DNA of 64,000 bases, from the NCBI RefSeq assembly GCF_036227485.1, contig NZ_CP109479.1, forward strand, positions 1,302,001-1,366,000. Direction: 5' to 3'. A model generated the notes under the pieces. The model did not search any database and had not been told where the DNA came from. It worked only from the letters and a program-made list of their open reading frames with translations. The translations under genes and the position numbers were made by a program. Position 1 is the stretch's first letter, and each line of letters opens with the position of its first letter. The stretch is from Streptomyces sp. NBC_01451. GTDB lineage: Bacteria; Actinomycetota; Actinomycetes; Streptomycetales; Streptomycetaceae. Below are positions 52,116 to 59,241 of the stretch, piece after piece.

Positions 52116-53062
52116 CGCTCACGCCGGTCCTTGGAAACGCCGGCGAGCCAGCGGGTGTTGTCCACGGCCATGACGTGGACCTCCTCCTCGGTGAACCCGG
52201 CGGCGAGCAACCGGTCGGCGAGGAGCGGCAGTCCGTCCTCCACCGGCGGGTTGAAGGGCTGGCCGAGATCGCTGGAGAGCACGGAGTGTTCCGGCCCGAC
52301 CGCCCGGATGTTCTCCAGCCACAGTTCCCAGGAGACCTTGCCGGTGTACGGCGTGGTGAAGCACCGCTCCAACAGGGCGCCCTTCGCGGCGAGTTCACAC
52401 TGACGCTCCACCCCCACGCGCTGGGAGGTGAACTCCGGGTGGGTAACGACGATCCGCCGTACGCCCTCCTCTGCCGCGGCGTCCACGACGGCCGCGATCT
52501 CGTCGGAGTGGAGATGACCGGTGGCGAGCGTCATGTCGTGCGCGGCGATCACCCGGAACACCTGCCGGGCACTCTCCAGCACCGCCCCGTCCGGCCCGAG
52601 CACGTCCACCGGGTCGGCCGTCATGCCCGCGGCCCGCAGTTCGTTCTGCAGCTGCACCCACATGGGCGGTGTGGCACCCTCGGGACTGTCCGCCGTACAG
52701 GCCCGTTCGTTGGCGCTGTCCACGGTCGGCAGCCAGACGAACTGTGCCCCGCCACGGCCGGCGATCTCCACGGCGATCGGGTTCATCCCACCCACCGAGG
52801 CGTTCAGGGTGATCGCCCCGACCGCGGCGAAGCCGGGCACCGCGTGGCGTACCACCTCGGCCCGTTCAGCCGTCGGGACGTAATGAGACTTGAGCACGAA
52901 CCCGTCGAGACCGACCTCGGCGAAGCGGGACGCCAGAGTCAGATCGTCGACCCGTCGTTTCATCAGGTCGGGAGCGATGTGCACGTGGATGTCGTAGGCC
53001 CCCGCGACGAGAGCGCGGGCCCGGGCCGAAGGTGTCGGATGCGTGACTGATGGGTCGGCCAT
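52112..53062 (-). CDS. DUF6282 (amidohydrolase-like) protein
   Basis: 316 residues with metal-dependent hydrolase features: YDIHVHIAPDLMKRR (HxH metal motif, about residues 24-30), FVLKSHYVPTAERA, ATGHLHSDEIAAVV (His motif), VTHPEFTSQRV and VLSSDLGQPFNPP (metal Asp). This set matches the DUF6282 group of the amidohydrolase superfamily; reaction unknown. It is the first gene of the ABC operon, so it probably acts on the imported compound. A GATTG-TT-GACAATC-type palindrome 32 bases upstream is shared with the GntR gene. Confidence 0.85.
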   Translation of the reverse strand: MADPSVTHPTPSARARALVAGAYDIHVHIAPDLMKRRVDDLTLASRFAEVGLDGFVLKSHYVPTAERAEVVRHAVPGFAAVGAITLNASVGGMNPIAVEIAGRGGAQFVWLPTVDSANERACTADSPEGATPPMWVQLQNELRAAGMTADPVDVLGPDGAVLESARQVFRVIAAHDMTLATGHLHSDEIAAVVDAAAEEGVRRIVVTHPEFTSQRVGVERQCELAAKGALLERCFTTPYTGKVSWELWLENIRAVGPEHSVLSSDLGQPFNPPVEDGLPLLADRLLAAGFTEEEVHVMAVDNTRWLAGVSKDRRER

Positions 53063-53093
53063 GTACGGCTCCTGTCGCCAATTTGGTGAGCCA

Positions 53094-53107
53094 GATTGTT
53101 GACAATC
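53094..53107. promoter_or_regulatory. GntR operator GATTGTTGACAATC
   Basis: GATTGT and ACAATC (53094-53099 and 53102-53107) form a perfect palindrome around TG, 32 bases upstream of the DUF6282 start. The core ATTGTTGACAAT recurs as ATTGTTGCCAAT at 53908-53919. FadR-subfamily GntR proteins bind sites of the TTGT-N2-ACAA kind. Confidence 0.75.
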
Positions 53108-53185
53108 ATCCGAGGAGCGTCAATGGTCCGCGCAGAAAGTGATGCCCGAACTCCGGCCGCACGCCCTCCACCAGGGGCGACGCAC

Positions 53186-53857
53186 CTAACTCACAGGGAA
53201 AGAGGGCGAGTTGTTCGCGCTGCGCAGGGCGTCGATCACGCTCCCGATATGGTGTCCGACGGCCCTCTCCGCGGCTTCGGGATTCCGCCTGCAGATGGCA
53301 TCGATGATCGCGAGATGCTCCGGCAGCGAGACGGACGGCCGTCCCGGCTGCACGGCGAGCCGAAACTGATGCCGCACCGACTGACCGCGCAACCGCTCGA
53401 TCACGCCCTCGGCAATGCCCTGTCCGCTCATCTCCAGCACACGGCGATGCAGTCGATTGTTCAGCTCCGAGCAGGTCATCACCGCACCCGCGTCGACCGC
53501 GGCGGCCATCCGCTCGCCCATCTCGCACAGTTCGGCGATCTCCGCCTCGGTCGCCCGCTGCGCCGCCTTGGCCGCACAGAGCGCCTCCACCACCATTCGG
53601 ACCTCGGTGATCTCGATCGCCTCCGCCAGGGACACCGCCCTCACCCGCGCACCCCGGTTCGGGATGCGTTCCACCAGCCCTTCGCTGTCCAACTGGAGCA
53701 GGGCGGAGCGCACGGCCCCGCGACCGACCTCGAACCGCTCCGACAGATCGGCCTCCACAAGCCGTCGCTCCGGTACATAGTCCCCGCTCAGGATCGCCTC
53801 CCGGATCGCCTCGACCACCTGGGCGGGCCCGGACGGGACTTTGCGTGCAGCCGGCAC
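53186..53857 (-). CDS. GntR-family (FadR subfamily) regulator
   Basis: 223 residues: an N-terminal winged HTH (VVEAIREAILSGDYVPERRL, ADLSERFEVGRGAVRSALLQ, IPNRGARV) and an FCD effector domain with metal-binding histidines (NRLHRRVLEM about 125, LPEHLAIIDAI about 175, RAVGHHIGSVIDAL about 200). Such regulators sense organic acids. The start is GTG 53857, four bases after GAGGAGG; the frame open upstream is not conserved. It is encoded upstream of the ABC operon on the same strand, and both promoters carry ATTGTTG[AC]CAAT. Confidence 0.9.
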   Translation of the reverse strand: MPAARKVPSGPAQVVEAIREAILSGDYVPERRLVEADLSERFEVGRGAVRSALLQLDSEGLVERIPNRGARVRAVSLAEAIEITEVRMVVEALCAAKAAQRATEAEIAELCEMGERMAAAVDAGAVMTCSELNNRLHRRVLEMSGQGIAEGVIERLRGQSVRHQFRLAVQPGRPSVSLPEHLAIIDAICRRNPEAAERAVGHHIGSVIDALRSANNSPSFPVS

Positions 53858-53897
53858 GTGGCCTCCTCTCCATGCCTCCCCCACGCGGAGGGAAGAC

Positions 53898-53919
53898 TGG
53901 CGACGATATTGTTGCCAAT
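53898..53919. promoter_or_regulatory. Second GntR operator, ATTGTTGCCAAT
   Basis: TGGCGACGATATTGTTGCCA (53898-53917) is a 16/20 palindrome, and the ATTGTTGCCAAT at 53908-53919 differs by one base from the operator at 53095-53106. It lies in the 77-base gap between the divergent GntR gene and the truncated dehydrogenase gene, so it probably controls both. Confidence 0.7.
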
Positions 53920-53934
53920 TCCGGGGAGTGGTCC

Positions 53935-54360
53935 ATGAGTTCCACCACCGTGCAGGCCCTGCGGATCGCGGTACTCGGCCTGGGAGAGGCGGGCAGCGCC
54001 ATCGCGGCCGACCTGGTCGCCGCGGGCGTACACGTGCGCGGCTACGACCCCAGGGGCGCGGCACTCCCGGGTGTGGAGGAGACCGACAGCGAGTCGGAGG
54101 CCGCCGCGGACTGCGATCTCGTTCTGAGCGTCAACAGCGCCGCGGACGCTGCGGACGCCCTGCGGGCGGGCCTGGCCGGCACGACACCCGGCTGCCTCTG
54201 GGCCGACCTGAACACCGCGTCACCCACGCTGAAACGCCTCCTGGGCAGGACCGCCGGTGACGCCGGCACCGGCACCGGCGGCCGTCCGGCCTGGCCATGG
54301 CCGAGCGGGACGTGGACCGGCGGGAACCACAGACCGCGCAGGACCAGCTCGCCGGGCTGA
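53935..54360 (+). pseudogene. Truncated NAD(P)-dependent dehydrogenase (6-PGDH/3-HIBDH-like)
   Basis: 141 residues from ATG 53935. The first about 105 residues are the NAD(P)-binding Rossmann domain of the 6-phosphogluconate/3-hydroxyisobutyrate dehydrogenase family: RIAVLGLGEAGSAIAADLVA, YDPRGAALPG, CDLVLSVNSAADAADAL, CLWADLNTASPTLKRLL. After about 54250 the translation is Gly/Pro/Arg-rich and unrelated, and the C-terminal helical domain is missing. An IS21 remnant lies just downstream, so insertion or recombination probably truncated it. Confidence 0.75.
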
Positions 54361-54389
54361 CACGTCGTGCGCGAGACCGGATCCACCGG

Positions 54390-54680
54390 CAGGCAGGCGG
54401 CCTCTGCGGCTCGACCGCGTCGACCGCGTCGACCGCCGAGCCCTTCAGCGGCCGCGAGTACGTCGGCGGCCGGTCGGTGGCCAGTTCCCGCTTCACCGTG
54501 TCTTCGAGATGCCCAGATGCCGGGCGATCGCCCTGATCGTCATCTCCTCGGCCCGGTGCAGCCTGCGGATCTCTGCCCGGTCCTCCACTTGGATCACCCT
54601 CTCCTCCCGATCTCGAATCAAGATCAGGCCGATATGGACGCCACGAGACAGGTCCGGTTTGATCCACCGTCAGAGAGTCA
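54390..54680 (-). mobile_element. IS21-family element remnant, istA N-terminus
   Basis: Leftward from GTG 54597 (AGGAG upstream) the translation VIQVEDRAEIRRLHRAEEMT then IRAIARHLGISKTR is the HTH start of an IS21 IstA transposase. A frameshift follows, and the neighbouring frame continues TVKRELATDRPPTYSRPLKG and SAVDAVDAVEP, with a small internal duplication. The DDE domain and istB are gone. The stretch 54598-54680 (TGACTCTCTGACGGTGGATC reading leftward) resembles the left end of such elements. Confidence 0.65.
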
Positions 54681-54739
54681 CGGTTCAAACGACGCCGACA
54701 ATCCGGACCAACCCTCTGACCACGCCCTTTACATTGATC

Positions 54740-54756
54740 CTTCCGTGAGGCGGAAG
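54740..54756. promoter_or_regulatory. Palindrome CTTCCG-N5-CGGAAG upstream of vanA
   Basis: CTTCCG (54740-54745) and CGGAAG (54751-54756) are a perfect inverted repeat 67 bases upstream of the vanA start, just downstream of the A/T-rich TTTACATTGATC. It is a candidate operator for a vanillate regulator; no such regulator is adjacent. Confidence 0.5.
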
Positions 54757-54823
54757 CAGTATTGCGCCCCCGTGACGCCCTTCCGGACGATGTCGCCATC
54801 ACCCAACGACGGGAGCCGCAGCC

Positions 54824-55888
54824 ATGCCGCACACGACCGCCTTCGCCAGGAACCAGTGGTACGTCGCCGCCTACAGTCACGAGGTGGGGCGGGAGTTGCT
54901 CGGCCGCACGATCCTCGGTGAGCCGCTCGTCTTCTACCGCACCGAGGGCGAGGGGACGCCCGTCGCCCTGCACGACCGCTGTGTGCACAGGCGCTACCCG
55001 CTCTCCGAGAGCGGACTGGACGGCGACCGGATCGTGTGCGGTTACCATGGCTTCACCTACGACACCACGGGTACGTGCGTGTACGTGCCCGGGCAGAAAC
55101 GCATCCCGCGCACCGCCCGCGTCGCCTCCTACCCGGTGGTCGAGCAGGACGCCCTGATCTGGGTGTGGATCGGCGACCCGGCCCTCGCCGACGCCGACAC
55201 CATTCCGCGGGCCCGGCACCTCGACTCCCCCGGCTGGGTCACCGTCAGGGGCATGGAGCCGATAGACGCGGACTACGGACTGCTCGTCGACAACCTCCTC
55301 GACCTCTCCCACGAGACCTATCTGCACGGCGGCTACATCGGCACCCCCGAGGTCGCCGAGACGCCGATCACCACGGAGGTCGACGAGGGCGCGGGCATCG
55401 TCCGGGTGAGCCGGCACATGGACGACGCCGAGTGCCCGCCGTTCTACGCCAGGTCGACCGGCATCGAGGGGCGGATCACGCGCTGGCAGGACATCGAATA
55501 CCACGCGCCGTGCCTGTATCTGCTGCACAGCCGGATCGCGCCGGTGGGTGTCCTGCCCGAGGCCGACGGCAGCGACCCGAACGGCTTCCACACCGAGATC
55601 ACGTACGCGATCACGCCGTCGGCCGACGGGAAGGTGTACGACTTCTGGATGGTCTCGCGCGACTGGGCGACGGACGACGACGAGGTCACCGAGTTCCTGC
55701 GGGGCAACAACCACACCGTCGTCATGCAGGACGTCGACGCGCTCAACCTCCTTCAGCGGACGCTGGGCTCGGAACGGTCCGGGTACCAGGAGCTGAGCAT
55801 CAACATCGACACCGGCGGTCTCGCCGCCCGCCGTATCCTCGCCCGGCTGGTCGAGGAGGGCGACAAGCCCGTGGAGAAGGCCCTGTGA
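54824..55888 (+). CDS. vanA: Vanillate O-demethylase oxygenase (Rieske) subunit
   Basis: 354 residues. The Rieske [2Fe-2S] ligands are Cys53-x-His55 (DRCVHRRY) and Cys72-x2-His75 (VCGYHGFTYD). The mononuclear iron segment is DNLLDLSHETYLH (about 157-169). Length and the N-terminus ARNQWYVAAYSHEVG are typical of VanA, which removes the methyl group of vanillate as formaldehyde, giving protocatechuate, with electrons from VanB. The ATG at 54824 follows GGGAG. The close aromatic demethylases (LigM-independent, DdmC-like) cannot be wholly excluded. Its stop overlaps the start of a small gene. Confidence 0.9.
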   Translation: MPHTTAFARNQWYVAAYSHEVGRELLGRTILGEPLVFYRTEGEGTPVALHDRCVHRRYPLSESGLDGDRIVCGYHGFTYDTTGTCVYVPGQKRIPRTARVASYPVVEQDALIWVWIGDPALADADTIPRARHLDSPGWVTVRGMEPIDADYGLLVDNLLDLSHETYLHGGYIGTPEVAETPITTEVDEGAGIVRVSRHMDDAECPPFYARSTGIEGRITRWQDIEYHAPCLYLLHSRIAPVGVLPEADGSDPNGFHTEITYAITPSADGKVYDFWMVSRDWATDDDEVTEFLRGNNHTVVMQDVDALNLLQRTLGSERSGYQELSINIDTGGLAARRILARLVEEGDKPVEKAL

Positions 55889-56085
55889 GCGGCCGGCCCC
55901 TCTCCGAAACACCCCGCGAGATCTACCGCATCGCCTGGCTGCCGGGCACGGACGTCCTGCACGGCACCTGTCACTGCGGCCGTGAGCACAACTCCCAGGA
56001 CCCCATCGAGATGTGGGAGTGGATGCTCGCTCATCCGCAGGGACATCAGCCGCAGGCGGACCAGGCGCAAGGAATCAGCTCATGA
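55885..56085 (+). CDS. Small CHC-motif protein between vanA and vanB
   Basis: 66 residues starting at GTG 55885, whose codon overlaps the vanA stop, and ending over the vanB ATG, so it is coupled on both sides. The translation has no signal or membrane segment and contains GTCHCGREHNSQDPIEMWEW with Cys29, His30, Cys31 and His35, a possible small metal site. No function is known to me. Its conservation is not testable here, but double overlap inside a vanillate operon argues that it is real and may assist the oxygenase or reductase. Confidence 0.7.
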   Translation: MSGRPLSETPREIYRIAWLPGTDVLHGTCHCGREHNSQDPIEMWEWMLAHPQGHQPQADQAQGISS

Positions 56086-57017
56086 GCGTGTACGAGGCCG
56101 AACTCGTCGTCGAGCGGCGGGAGTCGGCCGCCGACGGCGTGCTGGCGCTCACCCTGCGGCATCCGCTGGGTGAGGAACTGCCGGGCTGGGAGCCGGGCGC
56201 GCACATCGATGTCGTGCTCGGGCCGGAGCTGGAGCGGCAGTACTCGCTGTGCGGCGATCCCGCCGACCGGTCGGCGTGGCGGATCGCGGTGCTGCGCGAG
56301 CCGGACGGGCGCGGTGGATCGGCGTACGTGCACGAATCGTTGGGGTCCGGCAACAAGGTGCGGGTACGCGGGCCCCGGAACCACTTCGCCCTCAAGCCGG
56401 CGCCGCGCTACCGCTTCGTCGCGGGCGGTATCGGCATCACACCGATCCTGCCGATGCTCGCCGCCGCCGAGGCCGCGGGCGCCGAGTGGACACTGCTGTA
56501 CGGCGGGCGCACCCGTGACTCCATGGCGTTCACCGAGGAGTTGGGACGCTACGGGGACAAGGTCACCTTCGCTCCGCAGGACGAGACCGGGCTCCTGGAC
56601 CTCGACTCGGAGATCGGGCGGCTGCCGGAAGGCACCCTCGTCTACTGCTGCGGCCCCGGGGCGCTGCTCGACGCGGTGGAGACGGTCTGCCCGGCCGGTG
56701 CGCTGCACGTGGAGCGGTTCGCGCCGAAGGCCCGACAGGGCGGCGAGGACAGCGAGTTCGAGGTCGTTCTGCAGCGCAGCGGTCGTACGCTGACCGTGCC
56801 CGTCGAGGTGTCCGTACTGGACGCCGTGCGCGGCGCCGGGGTCGAGGTGCTCTTCTCGTGCACCGAGGGCACGTGCGGCACCTGTGAGACGGACGTGCTC
56901 GAAGGCACCCCGGACCACCGGGACTCGGTGCTCTCGGACGAGGAGCGGGAGGCGGGCGAGACGATGCTCATCTGTGTGTCCCGGTGCCGTGGTCCGCGGC
57001 TCGTCCTCGACCTCTAG
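56082..57017 (+). CDS. vanB: Vanillate O-demethylase reductase (FNR/ferredoxin) subunit
   Basis: 311 residues: a flavin-binding barrel (RQYSLCGDPADRSAWRIAVL about 62), an NAD-binding domain (VAGGIGITPILPMLAAAE about 112) and a C-terminal plant-type ferredoxin with CTEGTCGTCETDVL and the last cluster Cys in LICVSRC. This order (FMN-NAD-2Fe2S) is that of VanB and phthalate dioxygenase reductase; it passes NADH electrons to VanA. The ATG at 56082 overlaps the small gene's stop. A perfect hairpin follows 11 bases after the stop. Confidence 0.93.
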   Translation: MSVYEAELVVERRESAADGVLALTLRHPLGEELPGWEPGAHIDVVLGPELERQYSLCGDPADRSAWRIAVLREPDGRGGSAYVHESLGSGNKVRVRGPRNHFALKPAPRYRFVAGGIGITPILPMLAAAEAAGAEWTLLYGGRTRDSMAFTEELGRYGDKVTFAPQDETGLLDLDSEIGRLPEGTLVYCCGPGALLDAVETVCPAGALHVERFAPKARQGGEDSEFEVVLQRSGRTLTVPVEVSVLDAVRGAGVEVLFSCTEGTCGTCETDVLEGTPDHRDSVLSDEEREAGETMLICVSRCRGPRLVLDL

Positions 57018-57028
57018 CGCCACTCTCC

Positions 57029-57063
57029 CGCCGTCCCGGTCCCGGCCCCGCACCGGGACGGCG
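57029..57063. terminator. Perfect 12-bp hairpin after vanB
   Basis: CGCCGTCCCGGT (57029-57040) and ACCGGGACGGCG (57052-57063) pair perfectly across an 11-base loop, 11 bases after the vanB stop. It should end the vanillate transcript and isolate the following ABC genes. Confidence 0.85.
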
Positions 57064-57082
57064 ACCTCGCACGGCAAAAGCA

Positions 57083-57110
57083 TTGACCATGCATCCCCGG
57101 GGCTTTACGT
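57083..57110 (+). promoter_or_regulatory. Possible promoter of the second ABC unit
   Basis: TTGACC (57083-57088) and TTACGT (57105-57110) are spaced by 16 bases, after the vanB terminator and directly before the 10-bp array. The -10 match is weak, so this is tentative. Confidence 0.4.
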
Positions 57111-57125
57111 TCCCGCTGAGAACGA

Positions 57126-57172
57126 CTGAGCATGACTGAGTACTACTGAGTACGACCGCGAACGACTGAGCA
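57126..57172 (+). repeat. 10-bp-periodic CTGAG[TC]A array
   Basis: CTGAGCA (57126), CTGAGTA (57136), CTGAGTA (57146), a degenerate unit (57156, CCGCGAA) and CTGAGCA (57166) recur at exact 10-bp steps, one helical turn. The unit equals a half-site of the pcaV-pcaH palindrome TACTCAG-N4-CTGAGTA. It lies between a possible promoter and the TTG start of the substrate-binding protein gene, a good place for cooperative regulator binding on one DNA face. Confidence 0.7.
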
Positions 57173-57252
57173 CGTCCGCGCTGTCCGCGCACAGCTCGCC
57201 ACCACCTGGCACAACCTGTCGGAGTACCTCGATCGGTCCCACAGGAGGAGTC

Positions 57253-58224
57253 TTGCGTCGTCTGTTCACCGGTCTCACGGCCGTCACGCTCATCGTCACC
57301 GCGACGGCATGCGGGTCGTCGGACGGTTCCGGTTCGCCGGAGGGCACCTCGCCGTCCGGCGGTACCACCACTCTCAAGGTCGGCATCATCCCCATCGTCG
57401 ATGTCGCACCCCTCTATCTCGGTCAGCGCAAGGGCTTCTTCAGCGAGCGCGGGCTCAAGCTGTCCCTGACCCTCGCGCAGGGCGGCGCGGCAATCGTGCC
57501 GGGTGTCGTCAGCGGGCAGTTCCAGTTCGGCTTCAGCAACGTGACCTCACTGATGCTCGCCCAGGCCGGCAACGTGCCCGTCAAGGCTGTCGCCAACGGC
57601 ATCGCGTCGACCGGCGTGGCGGGCAAGGACTTCAGCGCCCTCACCGTGAAGAAGGACAGCCCGATCAGGTCGGCGAAGGACCTCGAAGGCAAGAAGGTCG
57701 CCGTCAACACCCTGAAGAACATCAACGAGACCTCGGTGCGCGAGTCGGTGCGCAAGGCGGGCGGCGACCCGGACAAGGTGACGTTCGTCGAGCTCGCCTT
57801 CGACCAGATGCCCGCCGCCCTCGACGCCGGACAGATCGACGCGGCCCAGGTGGTCGAGCCGGCCCTCGCGACGGTCAAGAGCCAGGGCGGCCGTGAGATC
57901 GCCTGGCCACTGGTGGACGTCGCACCGGACTGCACCGTCGCGATGTACTTCACCTCGACCCAGTACGCCCGGAAGAACCCGGAGTTGGTGAGGAAGTTCC
58001 AGGAGGCCACCGCCGAGTCCCTCGCGTACGCCGACGCCCACCCGGACGAGGCCCGCCAGGCCGTCACGACGTACACCAAGATCCCGGCGGACGTGCTGGC
58101 GAAGGTGACCCTGCCGAAGTGGCCGGCCGAGGCGAACCGTGCCTCGATCGAGGCACTGGAGAAGCTGGGCGAGGCGGACGGTCTGTTCAAGCAGTCCCCC
58201 GACCTGGACGAGCTGCTGCCGTGA
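57253..58224 (+). CDS. ABC transporter substrate-binding lipoprotein (SsuA/NMT1-like)
   Basis: 323 residues with lipobox ATAC (Cys20). The fold is the NMT1/SsuA type: LKVGIIPIVDVAPLYLGQRK, VVSGQFQFGFSNVTSLMLAQ, LEGKKVAVNTLKNINETSVR, AALDAGQIDAAQVVEPAL. The start is TTG 57253, preceded by AGGAGG (57243-57248). Located directly after vanAB and behind the CTGAGTA array, its ligand may be an aromatic acid, though the family also binds sulfonates and nitrate. An ATPase follows but no permease. Confidence 0.9.
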   Translation: MRRLFTGLTAVTLIVTATACGSSDGSGSPEGTSPSGGTTTLKVGIIPIVDVAPLYLGQRKGFFSERGLKLSLTLAQGGAAIVPGVVSGQFQFGFSNVTSLMLAQAGNVPVKAVANGIASTGVAGKDFSALTVKKDSPIRSAKDLEGKKVAVNTLKNINETSVRESVRKAGGDPDKVTFVELAFDQMPAALDAGQIDAAQVVEPALATVKSQGGREIAWPLVDVAPDCTVAMYFTSTQYARKNPELVRKFQEATAESLAYADAHPDEARQAVTTYTKIPADVLAKVTLPKWPAEANRASIEALEKLGEADGLFKQSPDLDELLP

Positions 58225-58311
58225 GGCGGGACGAACGCCCTGCCCGTCGGCGCCCTCGGCGACGTGCCGTCGGCGGCCGCGGTGAACCTCGTGCACGCGA
58301 AAGGGCGGTTC

Positions 58312-59166
58312 ATGGGCGCGCTTCTCGATGTTTCCGGCCTCAGCAAGCTCTACGAGGGTTCAGGACGCCGGGTCGAGGCGCTGCGGGACCTCACCTTCGG
58401 CGTCGAGTCGGGTGAACTCGTCTGTCTGGTCGGGCCTTCGGGGTGCGGCAAGACGACGCTGCTGAAGTGTGTGGGCGGGCTGTTGGCACCGACGGGGGGC
58501 CAAGTGACGCTCGCGGGAAGGCCGGTGAACGGGCCGCCGCCCGGGATGGCGTTCGTCTTCCAGGAGTACGGCCGCAGCCTGCTTCCCTGGATGCGCGTCG
58601 GCGACAATGTCGAACTCCCGCTCAGGCAGAAGAACCTGACCAGGCAGCGACGCCGCGAACTGGTCGCGGACGCGCTGCACTCGGTCGGCCTGTCGGACGC
58701 CGCAGGGGCGTACCCCTGGCAGTTGTCCGGGGGTATGCAGCAGCGGGTCGCGATCGCCCGCGCGCTCGCCTACGAGCCCGACGTGCTGCTGATGGACGAG
58801 CCGTTCGCCGCGGTCGACGCCCAGACGCGCGCCGATCTGGAGGATCTCGTACGGGGGCTGTGGCGGGAGCGCGGGATCACGATCCTGTTCGTCACGCACG
58901 ACATCGACGAGGCCGTGTATCTCGGCGAGCGGGTGATCGTCCTGTCCGCGTCCCCGACCGTCGTCAAGGAGGAGCTGAGGATCGATCTGCCGGACGAGCG
59001 CGACCAGTTGCACACCCGCGTCGCCCCGCGCTTCGCCCAGCTCCGTACGCGTGTCTACGAGCAGATCCAGGCGGGCAAACGCGGAACACCGGATCCGGGT
59101 CCGGACCCGGATCCGTCGGACGGGATCGAGGACAGGACTCCGGACAAGACGCAGGACAGTGCCTGA
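58312..59166 (+). CDS. ABC transporter ATP-binding protein (SsuB-like)
   Basis: 284 residues. Walker A GPSGCGKTT (about 43-51), Q-loop FVFQEYGRSLLPW, signature LSGGMQQRVAIARAL, Walker B LLMDEPFAAVDAQ and switch VTHDIDEAVYLGE are intact. The tail from about 255 is Asp/Pro-rich. The ATG at 58312 is used; GTG 58264 is in frame but encodes nothing conserved. It probably energises uptake of the ligand bound by the protein at 57253-58224. The expected permease gene is absent: the next gene is on the other strand after a terminator. Confidence 0.9.
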   Translation: MGALLDVSGLSKLYEGSGRRVEALRDLTFGVESGELVCLVGPSGCGKTTLLKCVGGLLAPTGGQVTLAGRPVNGPPPGMAFVFQEYGRSLLPWMRVGDNVELPLRQKNLTRQRRRELVADALHSVGLSDAAGAYPWQLSGGMQQRVAIARALAYEPDVLLMDEPFAAVDAQTRADLEDLVRGLWRERGITILFVTHDIDEAVYLGERVIVLSASPTVVKEELRIDLPDERDQLHTRVAPRFAQLRTRVYEQIQAGKRGTPDPGPDPDPSDGIEDRTPDKTQDSA

Positions 59167-59241
59167 GACGGTGAGCGGGCGGTGGCCCCGGTGCCGTCGA
59201 CGACCTGAACGCCGACGGTTCCGGGGCCAGGTCCCGTCTCA
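59164..59241. terminator. Long bidirectional hairpin
   Basis: TGAGACGG (59164-59171) pairs with CCGTCTCA (59234-59241). Inside it TGGCCCCGG-TG-CCGTCG (59183-59199) pairs with CGACGG-TT-CCGGGGCCA (59213-59229). It covers the gap between the convergent ATPase and MmyB-like genes and should terminate both. Confidence 0.85.

Noticed and set aside
54131..55912. Leftward open frame of 593 codons across vanA
   Set aside because: Its vanA part is a shadow; only the 54390-54597 stretch has real similarity (IS21 istA), and that is spread over two frames.
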